A stretch of 64,000 nucleotides of DNA from Lepidostoma basale (GCA_022606425.2 JAHDVF020000579.1:1-64000); one strand, 5' to 3'; shown: positions 1-10,753, numbered from the stretch's first letter. The notes: generated by a model not told the origin, from the letters alone. Numbers and translations are program-made.

Positions 1-44
1 TTTTTTTTTTATATTTGCCAATGTGTCTGTTTTATGTATTATAA

Positions 45-85
45 ATTTATATCGCCAACCTATGTTGACATCATCAGATGTTTGT
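45..85 (-). ncRNA. Hammerhead-like motif, relic (module P)
   Basis: On the minus strand CTGATGA is followed by a stem II of GTCAAC / GTTGGC type with a four-base loop, then GATAT where GAAAC is expected. The first half of the core is intact and the second half is mutated. The downstream arm runs off the window edge. Confidence 0.4.
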
Positions 86-97
86 CATTTTGTTTGA

Positions 98-335
98 TGG
101 GAAGACTAATCAGTCTGCGGATCGCCGTCTTCTCGGAGATCGACGTCTTTCAAATTAGTGAAAGATCGTTCAAAATACACTTGACTTAATCTATCTTGAG
201 AGTATATCGCTCATGCGTTCCTGATATTGTATATTCTATATTTTACCTGTACTCAATAGATGGCTTAAACTTTAATAATGTTTTTAATGTCTCTTATAAG
301 AAGAAAATTAACTGATTTGATTTGATAAATAAGAG
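98..335 (+). pseudogene. JK (Jockey/CR1-like LINE) 3'-end fragment
   Basis: This matches the 3' end of the JK element at 53270-53580. It encodes decayed remnants of the C-terminal '...ISL..SEIDVFH..E..F' region, followed by the shared 3' UTR ('TTTTACCTGTACTCAATAGATG') and an ATTTG-type tail. It is 5' truncated and has no open frame. Confidence 0.65.
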
Positions 336-459
336 ATACACATTAAAGTAATATTATTGGGTAAAATGCGAAATGCAAATAAACACATACTTTACATAAT
401 AAATGTTTTAAACTGGTTTTAACAAAAGTTTGCAATAATGTCTGCATCTAATCTTAACA

Positions 460-690
460 GATGGCGCTAGTGTAGATTGAACTAAAATATGTGAAATGTT
501 CTTTAACATAGTAGCATATATACATCTTTCAAAAATAATGGTCGGACGGTGGAATGGGGAATGTTGTATTACATAAAGCGATCGATTAACCCAACCAATG
601 ACAGGTCATAAGTCCTGTAAACACCTCGACCACCATATTCTGTTTCCAAAAACAATTTACATCTTCGTCTCTATTGAGATAAAATTAATC
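460..690 (+). repeat. Unclassified dispersed repeat, copy 1 of 3
   Basis: The core GGAATGGGGAATGTTGT and CAACCCAACCAATGACAGG recur in the same order at 18415-18600 and 56680-56945. All three copies lie on the plus strand and end near 'TCTATTGAGATA'. No coding frame or terminal repeat is visible. A SINE or a LINE 3' end are both possible. Confidence 0.55.
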
Positions 691-699
691 CTTAAATAA

Positions 700-1150
700 T
701 GTCTGCATTATGTGAAATATGTTTAAATGATATTTTATGAACATGAATATTTCCTTACAAACCCGCTGTATCTCAAACACCGCTAGTGTCGGAGCCTCAC
801 AGTTTGACTACTTTCGTGCATTCTGTCGCCTGTATCGAGAACGAGGAGAGATTTAAGGGATGGTATTTTCCATTACACTCTGCTTCCCGTTGCGACATTA
901 ATTATTATGCTTAATACGAAGCCTCTGTGCAATATACAGGGGTAAAATCTCATTACGATCTTGGTATAAATTTTAATATATTTTGATGTTTATCGCTTTA
1001 GGTGACTTGATTTATTTTATATTCAAATTTGTGCGTAAAGTCACACATCGGCATTGAATGTTTAAACGTGCATCTTTTATTTTCACAACAAACAGAGATT
1101 TGTTTATTAACATGTTTGATTAAACTTTGTTATAATTATTTTTAAAAAAT
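700..1150. other. No gene seen
   Basis: AT-rich sequence with no long open frame and no repeat that I recognise elsewhere in the window. Confidence 0.5.
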
Positions 1151-1155
1151 GGGTC

Positions 1156-1265
1156 ATGAGCTAAGGGGAGAAAAATACCACCTCCTTCCGAGTGGCACAG
1201 GACAGAGATACATTTGCTGCAGTGATTGTCAAAGTTGGGGGGATCTGACATGGCACCGAAAGAAG
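1156..1265 (+). pseudogene. LINE-D 3'-end fragment
   Basis: The fragment has the LINE-D hallmarks also seen at 42765-42920 (minus): a 'GHxLxGEKYHLL'-like start, then a 'DRDTFAAVIVKVG' -like C-terminus, and GAAAGAAGAAAA at the end. It is heavily internally deleted. Confidence 0.55.
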
Positions 1266-1284
1266 AAAATAATTAAAAATATCT

Positions 1285-1450
1285 ATTTACCACCTCGATG
1301 ATACCGACATTGGTAGGCGAAACAACAGTCGCGACATAAAATTGATATAAATAAACCGTGATATTGTAACAGCATTCTTTGGAATTTAATTTGTTAAACA
1401 GTTAATAATGTTAAAGTATCTTGGTATTTCTGAGAAAACAATAGAATATC
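1285..1450 (+). ncRNA. Hammerhead-like motif with module P 3' arm
   Basis: The core reads CTCGATGA (one extra base against CTGATGA), a stem II of ACCGAC/GGTAGG type, GAAAC at 1319-1323, an AACA loop, and GTC at 1328-1330. About 100 bases downstream comes a degenerate form of the module P end motif (consensus CATAGTGTTTCGGCCAAAAC). The inserted C in the core probably disables it. Confidence 0.55.
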
Positions 1451-1634
1451 TAATGTTTCATCCATTGTTTAATTTTCAAAGTAGTCGTTCTATTGAGCAA
1501 ATATTTGCGCATTTTCCTAGGTCAGAATAATATTTAGTAAACATCGTTAGAGTTTTTTATTTCTATGATCAATGTGACTACACAATTTTATTTTTATTTT
1601 TCTTTGCTAAAAACCTATGTTGTTTGTTCTTTTA

Positions 1635-1785
1635 GGATATCTTCCACGAAGACGAGTCCCGTGAGGCTGATTATGTAAGGCAATGCAAGGGAGTCTGGTG
1701 GTGGCCATTACTTTGGACATGACCATAACAGTTCCTCCTTCTCTATATATTGCTTCATATCATATCCTCAGCCTCACAATTATTA
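1635..1785 (-). pseudogene. LINE-G fragment
   Basis: The minus strand carries a shortened version of the LINE-G C-terminal segment found at 14755-15065, including 'NQPHGTRLRGR.PKR'. It has lost the GAA tail and parts of the frame. Confidence 0.55.
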
Positions 1786-1869
1786 TGTTGTTAATCACGT
1801 GATCTCTTTGTGTCTTTCCTGCTTTCATTCTGTGTTTTCATCTCGTATTGTATATCTTAACATTTTAAA

Positions 1870-1940
1870 TGATGTTGCGATGAGGTCCGAAACCCATCAC
1901 GCTGCATCTCCCGCGGGGGCGAACAAGGGAGGACGGAGCG
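1870..1940 (+). repeat. Fragment of the LINE-A-tailed non-autonomous element
   Basis: GCGATGAGG, AACCCATCAC and TCTCCCGCGGGG occur in the same order as on the minus strand of the three longer copies at 12688, 31876 and 39118. It lacks the LINE-A-derived 3' end. Confidence 0.5.
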
Positions 1941-2088
1941 CCGGATTGGTTATTTTAATATTAGCGGCGGAATGGAAAGAAAGATGAGCGAGATGTGTGA
2001 TAAAAAATAAATGTTTAGATATTTTGTGTGTTACAGAGTGCATGATGAAATAGAGAGGTACAATGGAGCATGGCGACACGCTTGTGAT

Positions 2089-2337
2089 CAGTGGTGGTAA
2101 GTCCATACAAGCCAAGAAGCCGGGCTTGCCTTAAAAAATCTATATGAATACGATGTTTTTGAGCGTTTGAGCCGTCTAAGAATATAATAATATATTGAAT
2201 TTCGCGCGAGCGCATTAAAGCGATAAATTCATTGTGTTGCACGCGGCTCAAACGGCTCAAACGCGCAAAATCATCGTATTAATATTGATTATTTAAGGCA
2301 AGCCGGTTTCTTTGCTTATATGGACGTACCGACACTG
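2089..2337. mobile_element. hAT-like MITE with 8-bp target duplication
   Basis: Long imperfect terminal inverted repeats of about 80 bp start CAGTGGTGGTA on the left and, read inward on the other strand, CAGTGTCGGTA on the right. Identical 8-bp direct repeats CTTGTGAT flank it at 2081-2088 and 2338-2345. An 8-bp duplication with CAGTG ends is the hAT pattern. The 249-bp interior has no open frame, so it is non-autonomous. Confidence 0.75.
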
Positions 2338-2364
2338 CTTGTGATGTAGTCTAGAGTACTACAG

Positions 2365-2550
2365 TCATAAAGAGGCTGACTGAAAGGCGGCCATGTTCGA
2401 AGGAGGAACAATCGACGAACCTGTATGTCACGATGTGTGAATGCAGAAGATGCGCAAGAGTTAGTCAGGATAGACAAAGGGGTGATCCATTCTCTTCGCC
2501 TACTCCTCCGGGGAAACGGCGTGATGGTTAGTTAGCTAGTTAGTTAGTTA
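2365..2550 (+). pseudogene. LINE-A 3' end (subfamily A2), decayed
   Basis: Recognisable by the final LINE-A segment ('...NNRRT...CVNAEDAQE...SSPTPPGET'-like with frameshifts) and the GATGGTTAGTTAG tail at 2522-2549. Only about 150 bp of coding sequence remain. Confidence 0.7.
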
Positions 2551-2574
2551 AATGATCTTATTGAAAGTTAAGGC

Positions 2575-3120
2575 ATGAACACTGTGGAATTCCATAGTAG
2601 CTACTTTGGGAATTTAAAAAAATATTGTTTTAACCACTTTTTTCCACTTTGTTTGAAAATATAAAAAAAAATTGAAAATAGAATAAATAATCAGATTCCT
2701 CCTTTTACTCCTTTCTCCTTAAATACTTTGTCTACATTTAATCTCCCAAGGTCCCATTCCCAACCAAATGCAAATTAATCATTTATTTATTCATTTGTAT
2801 ATAAATTACATATTTTTAAATGTATGTTTTTTCTAAATTATATTATCATCATGTATTATTATTATTTAATGTTATTTATTATTTTACTGTTAAAAAATAA
2901 TTGTTAGTACCTACTTATAACAAATAGCACAACTTAATTTTTAATTTTGATATTTTGTATCGAATTCTAAATGCGTTTTTTATTAGTCTTTCTTTGTTTA
3001 GTTTTTGTTATATTTTTTACACCTGAAGAATGAGATATCCCCCGAAACATGTCGTGTATTTTAATATTTTTTATTTAAAAAGTGGTATAAACAATGTTTT
3101 ATAAATTCCCAAAGTAGTTA
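2575..3120 (+). mobile_element. Hammerhead element Q, copy 1
   Basis: The two ends are inverted relative to each other: CTACTTTGGGAATTTA at 2606-2621 and its complement near 3097-3112, each continuing into a CCACTTTTT block. The interior has no open frame. A hammerhead motif sits near the right arm (see 3010-3065). A second copy of the same interior lies at 37355-39115, opposite in orientation and split by a LINE-A. A Penelope-like non-autonomous element is my best guess. Confidence 0.6.
3010..3065 (+). ncRNA. Hammerhead-like motif of element Q
   Basis: CTGAAGA (3023-3029) fits CUGANGA exactly. GAAAC (3044-3048), AT, then GTC (3051-3053) follow. Helix I can form 5 bp: TACAC just before the core pairs with GTGTA just after the expected cleavage site. 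Stem II is weak in this copy, and stem III would be only 1-2 bp, so activity as a monomer is doubtful. Confidence 0.6.
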
Positions 3121-3574
3121 AATGATGTTAAGTCCTTTTCACTGTTCGACAGATATATTTAGTACCGATGGTTTGAGAAAGGCTCTATCCGATGAAATAT
3201 TATTCACAGCGTAGAAATACAACATTATTTGATAATCGGTCGTTATCAGATTTGGGGTGAAAACAAATGTAAATATACCCCTTACGTTCCTATTCCTCGG
3301 GGGTTGTGTCGCGAGCGGGTATTCTGGTCCGATAGGTTAAATTGAATATTATTCTTGGGTTGGGAAATTGTTAATTGAACAGACGGGGGGTTCGACATGG
3401 CGGTTGGCCGCAACAAACCATACCCGGACCCAAACACACGACATATAATTTATATTTTAGCCCTTGTATAATCGTCATCGCCTTAGTCCATTGATTAAAT
3501 CGAGGGGGTCTTAATTCCAGATAAATGAGTTATAGAATCAAACTTAAAAATATATACAACATTTGTTTGTCACG

Positions 3575-4345
3575 AATTTTACTGTGCCACGTTTTCCTCG
3601 ATTTTTCTCAATGTCTAGTTTCGTTTACATTGTTAACACATATTTCCTTTCAATTGTTTCTACGTGTATTGTTTCCAAACCATCTTAAGGAGTTAGGGGC
3701 AGTCAAATGAAAAGACAAATATTTTTGATATTTTTTTGTCAGTAATTTATTTATTTTATAAAACTAACAATATCAAATTATAATATTATATTATGTTTAT
3801 ACATAATTTGACAGAAATTTGAAAAAATTAAATAAATTGTATATTAAGTTAGCGCCATATTTGTTGGACCCTGTTCCATAATAGGTGATTTGCGATGACC
3901 ATCTTACAGATTCATCTAAAATCATTCAAATAAAATAAAATAAATATTTTAATATAAAAGTTAATTGTTTATATATAAAAGAAAGTTTTTAAGAAGAAAA
4001 AAATCTTATTCCAAATCAGGCACTAGATAAACTATTTATATTAGATTAACTATTTATATTATTGATTGCAATATTTGTTTTTATTTGAATGATTTAAGAT
4101 GAACCTGTAATAAGTTATAATGGTCACCGCATTATGGAACAGGGTCCAACAGATATGGCGATAACTTCATGTATAATGTAAATCAAGTTAAAACATAATA
4201 TGTTAATTTTATATTGTTAGTTTTATAAAATAAATTAAAATTCTGTTAATTTTTTATTATTTAATATAATTGTTTTTTTCGTACCTCTGACTGCCCCTAA
4301 CCCCTTAATGACCCTTTCATTATTTTGATCGTGACACTTTTAATT
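3575..4345 (-). pseudogene. LINE-A internal fragment split by a MITE
   Basis: The minus strand of 3575-3684 encodes a decayed 'TWHDQI'-upstream block of LINE-A, and 4309-4345 continues it ('..NDPFI' on the antisense reading). The two parts are separated by the TTAA-flanked MITE at 3689-4304. Confidence 0.6.
3689..4304. mobile_element. TTAA-flanked long-TIR MITE (piggyBac-like)
   Basis: The ends are GGAGTTAGGGGCAGTC on the left and, on the other strand, GGGGTTAGGGGCAGTC on the right. The inverted arms run about 200 bp (both contain TGTTGGACCCTGTTCCATAAT) around a short centre. TTAA occurs at 3685-3688 and 4305-4308, and the interrupted LINE-A has a single TTAA at this site in other copies. 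TTAA target choice is the piggyBac pattern. It has no transposase frame. Confidence 0.75.
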
Positions 4346-4565
4346 CAATAAAATGAATGAAGAAAATATGGTAAAAAGAAATATTTCAACGGTGTAAACG
4401 GAACTACAAATAGAGATAGACAGAGGAAAACGTGGCAACATCAAATAAATCCAATATTAAGTGTCTTTCACGTGAGGAGTCGGAGATATTGACGTGCGTG
4501 TGTGACACTATGTATAAATGTTGAGGAAGGGAGAAAAGTATGTCAGAAAAGACTAGTATTATTAG
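4346..4565 (+). pseudogene. LINE-A fragment, decayed
   Basis: Matches the 'NEE.MVKK.YVNDVNGT...RGRPRKTWHDQI' to '..CMNVEE' stretch with many stops. There is no GTTA tail. Confidence 0.6.
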
Positions 4566-4935
4566 TTTGTTATTTCACCTTAAATTTAGTTGAACTCATT
4601 ATTTCGTAATGATGTAAAATGTAATGGAACAACGATGAAATATGTTTTTGAGTATCTTACGTCGCCTATATTATGGGCCTGAAAAGGCGGCATATGGAGA
4701 AGTCGTTACAATTCCGACCTATATGAAATTTTTCGACATGCTTGGTAGGCAGCGCTGGCTGTTCTATAAACAATATTTAAATTTCAAGAGTCAGCAAAAA
4801 TGATTTAAAATTTTTAACAAATTTCGACTCAAAAATCTTTAAAAATTGGGGAAAGAAGTACCTAATAATAATAAATCGTAGGTAGATTGCCTGATTTTAG
4901 GTGAAAATGACTGCATCTAACATATGTTGACATCT
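4566..4935. other. No gene seen
   Basis: AT-rich, with no recognised repeat and no supported open frame. Confidence 0.45.
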
Positions 4936-4939
4936 TTTG

Positions 4940-5320
4940 AAGAAAATTACATCCATCGTTGATACTGAAAATATAAGACGTGAATGCGGAGCGAATGATG
5001 GTGTTATGAACAAAACAGTGAAAGGATCATTAAGATGATTTGGACATATGAAAAGAATGAATGAAAAAACAATGGTAAAAAAAGTATATGTTAACGATGT
5101 AAATGGAACCAGAAATAGAGGAAGACCGAGGAAAACGTGGCACGATCAAATAAATCAAATATTGAATATCGGCCATGTGAGGAGTCAGAGAAATCGACGC
5201 GCGTGCATGACACAATGTATGAATGTTGAGGAAGCGAGGGAAATATGTCAGGAAAGAAAAGTGCGGCGGTCCATTCTTTCTGCTTACCCCTTCGGGGAGA
5301 CGGCTTTAGTTAGTTAGTTC
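4940..5320 (+). pseudogene. LINE-A 3' end (subfamily A1)
   Basis: The last ~120 codons of LINE-A are preserved. From 5048 an uninterrupted frame reads through GRPRKTWHDQINQ, the RNRRACM..CMNVEEAREIC block and LSAYPFGET. A single GTTAGTTAG tail ends it at about 5317. The reverse transcriptase domain is missing (5' truncated). Confidence 0.75.
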
Positions 5321-5389
5321 GTTGATAATTATCCTTAGTATAAGAAAAATGACGATGTACAATGAGAAGATTAATCGAAAAACTCTCTA

Positions 5390-5590
5390 TTCCTCAACAT
5401 TCATTTATCGTGTCATATACCCACATCGATTTCTCCGATTCCTCACGTTATTGATCGCGCCACGTTTCCCTCGGTATTCTTATTTTTATGTTCCGTTTAC
5501 ATCGTTGACATAAACATTCTTCGTTCATTCTTTCGATATGTTTAAACCATCTTAATGATCTTTTAATTATTTTGTGCATAACGTTTTTAT
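5390..5590 (-). pseudogene. LINE-A fragment
   Basis: Antisense match to the same ~200-bp block ('MNVEE' back to 'SLRWFGH'), with stops and without either end. Confidence 0.65.
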
Positions 5591-5809
5591 AAGCACTGCA
5601 CCAATTTATTATATTTGCATAAAACACCGTCGTATACAGATGATCGTGTTTGTGAAAAAATTTAAATAGTGAAAACCCATTATTTATTAAAAGTTATTCA
5701 ATTATATTTCATTTATTCATCTTTCGCCTAGCCTTTTCTGGATCCTGGATTATAAATCAGAAAATAGCTTTCGGAGTTTAAGATTTATATTGATTTTAAA
5801 CCAACAAGA

Positions 5810-6540
5810 AATAATGGTAAAAAATTATATGTTAACGATGTAAATGAAACTTGAAATAGAGGAAGACCGAGGAAAACGTGGCACGATCAAATAAATCGAA
5901 TATTGAAAGAAAAGTGACCACAACCAGTGACCAGCCAGCGACCACTCAATATTGGCTCTCACTGAAAATACAAAATTGATAACTCTGAACTTCTTTGCAA
6001 ATTGACACTCAATACCCCTACATCTCGCACAAAACACACTGCAAGCCAAGTTTTCCATCTCCCGCGTAGTTAGTGCGATAAACATATCGCACTAACTACG
6101 GTCAAAGCGCGGCAATGTACAGGATTTGTGACAACTACAACAAGTATTTTGGAGACATCGATGTTTTCCACTTGAACGAACGAAACTTCAAAAAAGCGAT
6201 AGGAGCAACCTTTCGGCGTGGATGAGATCATAATGTTACATGATATTCATACTTTTCATTTTGTTCTTATTTCTACTATAATACTATTATAATGTTAAAC
6301 TCTCTATCATTTTGTTTGACCGTATTTTGCCTTTGCTTAAATTCAGTTAACTGTTTATTGTATTTGTGGTAGCATGTAATCGGCTTTTATATTATTTTTC
6401 TTAATGTTTCTTAATTAATATATTGATATCGCTGTATGCTGCCCTTACTGAACAAATAAATAAATAAAATGTGTGGCAGTCCATTATTTCTGCCTTCCCC
6501 TTTCGGGGAAACGGCGTGATGGTTAGTAAGTTAGTTTTAA
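5810..6540 (+). pseudogene. LINE-A fragment split by a JK-type insertion
   Basis: 5810-5917 carries 'MVKNYMLTM..' to the start of the AGAAAAGTG block, and 6468-6540 resumes at TGTGGCAGTCC with the GTTAGTAAGTTAG tail. The intervening 5918-6467 is a Jockey-like 3' end. AGAAAAGTG and AAAATGTG at the joints look like an imperfect target duplication. Confidence 0.65.
5918..6467 (+). pseudogene. JK-like LINE 3' end with a 5' inversion
   Basis: The plus strand from 6114 encodes 'MYRICDNYNKYFGDIDVFHL' followed by 'NERNFKKA', which matches the JK C-terminus ('EIDVFH..E..FR'). A 3' UTR and an AATAAATAAATAAAAT tail follow. The first part (to 6080) appears inverted. The junction is a perfect 16-bp palindrome (6065-6080 with 6085-6100), the pattern left by twin priming of LINEs. 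A related 3' end lies at 47130-47300. Confidence 0.55.
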
Positions 6541-7059
6541 TTTAACAAACAGGAGGTGTAAATGCACTTATCTAAGTTATTTATAATTTCAATATGCTTG
6601 TGTGAAATAAATGGAGCTGATTCTTACTCCTGCGTATGACAAGATTTCCCTTAAACAAAACAGAATTAATATTAATATTACCCGGCTCACATAAAACTGA
6701 CGAATTACCCGTGTATATTATTTTGGCCCGACGAACCAGCTGTTGCCACTAGTAAACTTAACTCAGTCTCCGTTAGCTGGAGTAACAAGTCAATTAGGAT
6801 AAGTCTGTTAGGCTCACAAACGAGGCTCGCACCAACACTGGATGTGTGTTATAAAACGTGTACGAAGATTTACGAACGTGCCTTCTAATATAATTAATTT
6901 CATCCTAAGCTGATTATGTTCTACTCATATTAAATCAAATTAAATTATTAATTAGTGATATTTTATTAAATAGTCCATTGTTTTTCCCGCAACACTATGA
7001 TACTTATTGATGGGTGAGGAATTAATTTTGAAAAACTCCATTATTAATATATAACAATT
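6541..7059. other. No gene seen; slightly GC-richer unique stretch
   Basis: 6640-6860 is less AT-rich than its surroundings and does not match other repeats here. It may be host sequence. It has no open frame or splice pattern that I can defend. The start of a module P end motif (TAGTCCATTGTTTT) is at about 6971. Confidence 0.4.
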
Positions 7060-7275
7060 GCTTAAACAGGATTGCTTAGTGGTTTTACTTGAATTTAATT
7101 TATATCAATTTTAACAAATTTGTTTCGCCTTGCAACGGAATTCTCAAACTGACTGTTTCGTTTCAGAATGCCCTGGCAAGGCGAAACAAATTTGTCACAA
7201 TTTATTTAATATATATAAATTAAATCCAAGTTAAACCACTAACAATTGTGTTAACTATTATAAAAATAAATAAAA
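7060..7275. repeat. Head-to-head inverted pair, module F
   Basis: The left arm (TTAGTGGTTTTACTTGAATTTAA ... GTTTCGCCTTGCAA) is mirrored by the right arm (TTGGCAAGGCGAAACAAATTTGTC ... TTAAACCACTAA). Each arm carries GGCGAAAC-AAATTT-GT(C/T), like the second half of a hammerhead. The CTGANGA half is not consensus, so these are related relics. Confidence 0.55.
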
Positions 7276-7640
7276 CAGTATAATACTTACATTATTAACT
7301 GTTAAATTTACAACACAAAACAGCAAAATGTTTCAGGCATATATTGAGTACAGGTAAAATATTATAAAAATACAATATAATACCAGGAACACTATGATAC
7401 TTATATTATTAATTGTTAAATTTACAAAACAAAACAGCAAAATGTTTTAGGCATATATTGAGTACAGGTAAAATATTATAAAAATACAACATAATACCAG
7501 GAACGCATTAGAGATGGTTCGACATTAGGAAGACAAGATACTTTCTAAAGTCAAGAGTATTTGTCCCCTGAATGTTCCTTCACTAATATGAAAGACGTCG
7601 ATCTCCTAGGAGACTGCGTTCAGCAGTAAATAAATCTTAA
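7276..7640 (-). pseudogene. JK 3' end with tandemly duplicated 3' UTR
   Basis: 7500-7640 is the antisense of the JK C-terminal and stop region (GAGATCGACGTCTTTCAT type). The 3' UTR part is present twice in tandem with a 114-bp period (CAGCAAAATG at 7321 and 7435). The two units differ at a few bases. Confidence 0.65.
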
Positions 7641-8139
7641 TAGAAAAAAATGCATATTACAGACAGACAAAAAATAAAAGAGTTTCCATTGACTCAGCCG
7701 TGTTACACAATAGATATCTGATATGTCTTTTGATTTTATTGGATCGGAAATTCTAAATATAATAATATTCGGTCTACCTTATTTATCCCATTTTGAAATT
7801 GGAATATCTCCGTATTTTGAGAACCGTTCCATTATAATTTGTTGGCTTTTCTACAAACAGCAGAAAAGCGGATATAGCAAGTTGAGCTGACAGGTTGTGA
7901 TTCGTGATTTTTATCCACCAGTGACCTCTTTCTAAATAAAATATAAGGAGTAAAGTATGTAGGTCTCCTTGAATAAGTAATAGCCAGATATGAAGCATTG
8001 GGCTCACGTGGAATGAACTGATTCCGAGTGACGTCGAGTCTCTGGCTTTGATGCGAGGGTGAGTAAAAAAAATTTTCGTTTTCAATGATAATCCTTCAGA
8101 AAAATAAAATCCTTATTCAATTTTTTTTTATAAAACCCA
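7641..8139. other. No gene seen
   Basis: There is a 100-codon open frame on the minus strand (7783-8085), but it has no motif, no family resemblance and no context, so I do not call it. Confidence 0.4.
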
Positions 8140-8586
8140 CTTACTAACTAACTAACCATCACGTCGTCTCCCGAAGGGGTAGGCAGAAAGAATAGACTGC
8201 CACACTTTCCTGACATATTTCTCTCGCTTCCTCAACATTCATACATCGTGCCATGCACGCGCGTCGATTTCTCTGACTCCTCACGTGGCCGAAATTCAAT
8301 ATTTGATTTATTTGATCGTGCCACGTTTTCCTCTATTTCTAGTTCCATTTACATCGTTTACATATTATTTTTTTATCATTCTATCATCATTTATTTTTTC
8401 CATATGTCCAAACCATCTAATGATCCTTTCATCATTTTGTTCATAAAACACCATCATTCGCACCGCATTCACTTCTCATATATTGATTTGACACTCCATC
8501 ATACACAGGGTATCCACACATTCGTCTAAAAAATCTCATTTCTACTGCATTTATTTTACTTTCATCCTTCTTTTGCCAGTTCTATT
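8140..8586 (-). pseudogene. LINE-A 3' end (A1), truncated
   Basis: From the CTAACTAACTAACCATC tail at the left edge it runs antisense through the 'SAYPFGE', 'RRACM' and 'TWHDQI' blocks to the 'SRINAVE' region. There are several frameshifts. Confidence 0.75.
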
Positions 8587-8724
8587 ATAAAATTAATTAT
8601 AATTAATTATAAATTCCATACAAAATTTTATTAAAAGTTGTAAAGCATTCATTATAATTAACATAAGGCGTTGAAGCAAGGGCAGAGACAGTCAAGACTT
8701 AATAAGTTCAGAGAACCTCCGATA

Positions 8725-9010
8725 TGAACCACTAAGGATTATAGTAAACAAGACACTAAGATCGCGTGAGAAGCACCAGAATAAGAGAAATACGTGAGAC
8801 TGAGGATATCATAAGATGGTGTACTGGTCTCTACTCCAAATAATGGACACCACCATACTCCCCTATACTGCTCTGCATAATCATCCTCACGAGATCCGTA
8901 CTCGTGGAAGGCCCTATAAAAGATGAAAGGACAGCTGGGAATCCACTTTACACAAGGAGCAACCATGCGGACAACTGACCACATGTATACAGCAAGGAAG
9001 AAGAAGAAGA
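8725..9010 (+). pseudogene. LINE-G 3' end
   Basis: Carries the LINE-G signature 'NKTL.S.RSTRIREI.ETEDIIRW' then 'HPHEIRTRGRP' and a GAAGAAGAAGAA tail. It is decayed relative to 14755-15065. Confidence 0.65.
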
Positions 9011-9980
9011 ATCAATACAAATACAAACATTATTTTAAATTTGTTTTTCTTTGTCAGTTCAGTAGTTCGCCGCTTTTTTTATTTGTAGGGAAGATTATTG
9101 ACGTTGAATAAGGTATCTATCAGAAGACAGTAACTATAGAAGCAAGAACAAGAATTGTGAAAATAAAACTAAGCATTGATTAAAAATAACTTATTTATCT
9201 TTATTTATACTAAATTCTTCAAATGATTCTACAGCAAATGCTTAAATTTTCTTATTTTATATTATTAAAAATATCCTTTATAATTTTTAATTATTTTTTA
9301 CCACAAATTTTAAGCTAAGAACACCAATAATATAGAAATTCTCATCTATTTTAAATAAAAAATATTGAATTTGGTTAATGCTTTGATATTTATTTCTTAA
9401 AATATAATGCCTAAAGTTTATCAACATTTTACAATGTTTTTTTGAATAAATATAAGCAATCAAGAAAATTAATATAAATTAAAAAAAAAATTATTTAAGA
9501 ATGACATATATCAAAATAAATTATTTTCGAACACTGAAATACTTTTTTGATTTATATAACATAATTTTGTCATTTATCTTAATTAAATTAAATTAACTAT
9601 CATGGTTCCAACTAGTACTTGTATTCTGGGGTTTATCCCTTAATTGTTTTCAGCTAATATATTGGGGCACGTCAATAATAATAATATGCTCATTTTTAAA
9701 GCGCCGTTTTTTGTGATGTAATCACCTCAAGGGCGCATTAAAATTTGTTTAATCTAAATGTGAACGGTGCATCTGATTGATATTCGTGATCGGTTAGAAA
9801 ATTGAATAGAATAAAACATGCAAATTTTAAATTGGGTATGAAATATGAAATATGAAATATATGGGTTTTCAACAATCTTAATAACCGCATTCTGCTCCTT
9901 TGACTTGTATATTATATAAACTGTAGCTCGTTTGATTTTTCCAACATATGAATTGACACGCAAAACATGCCTCTTACATA
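9011..9980. other. No gene seen
   Basis: AT-rich (many poly-A and poly-T runs), with only chance open frames. Confidence 0.45.
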
Positions 9981-9984
9981 AAAT

Positions 9985-10075
9985 ATAAAAAAACTTCTGG
10001 AAAACAGACGTTTTCATTTATATCAATTATTTAATATGGAGTTTTACATCATTGTTATAGAAACAATAAGTAAGC
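9985..10075 (+). repeat. Module F 3' arm
   Basis: Contains ACTTCTGGAAAACAGACG, TTTTCATTTATATCAATTATT and the end motif GTTTTACATCATTGTTATAG. These are shared with about ten other module F copies in the window. Confidence 0.55.
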
Positions 10076-10079
10076 AACC

Positions 10080-10750
10080 AAGATTCTTTGAAAAAAAGTA
10101 TCGTTTACCATTCCTTTGGATATTAAATAATATTGTTAAGTGTAATCCTTCTATCATGCTTTCAAGTTAAACCGCGACAGGAAACTCTCGCAATATTTTG
10201 TTTTGAAGGAGCTCTTGTAATATTTAATTCTTCACCTTAATAAATATTTCCGTCGGATTTCACTGATCACGAATTCGGGTAGTTTAATTAGTCAGGGGGA
10301 GTCGGGCTTCGCTCGCCCTCGAGAAGTTTCCCGAATTACCCATGGGACTGTTTATCTTTTCTTTGCTTGTTTAATGGAAACCGGCTATTTTTGCCTCTCT
10401 TCTACTTAACCCTCCACCTGGCGCGATAAAAATATTTTGTAGATTCGATTATACTCATACATATCAATCTCAACGTGATTTCTATGTATTTAAGACGCTT
10501 TGACGTTGATTTTATGCAATACCTCTTATTTTATCCTATTTTATCCAATACCACTTCTTGACTTTGTTTTTATACAATACCTCAAAAGTGCGATTATTAT
10601 TTTTTAAGATGTTTTCACTGAGAAAGTTTGAAGTTATGTTTTTAATGATTTTTTTTTAAATACACTATATTTTCTTCTATATTCATCAAAACTTTGTGTT
10701 GTACATGTTTAATGCTTCTTTTTTTATTGACATATCAGATATACGTATCT
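10080..10750. other. No gene seen
   Basis: 10250-10430 is less AT-rich and not repeated in the window, so it may be host intron or intergenic sequence. No exon is supportable. Confidence 0.4.
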
Positions 10751-10753
10751 ATA

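Noticed and set aside
2560..3120. Ordinary TIR DNA transposon for element Q
   Set aside because: The ends mirror each other only partly, no target duplication was found, and an internal hammerhead is not expected for that class; left unclassified.
7783..8085. 100-codon minus-strand frame
   Set aside because: No motif, no repeat conservation; expected by chance in this much sequence.
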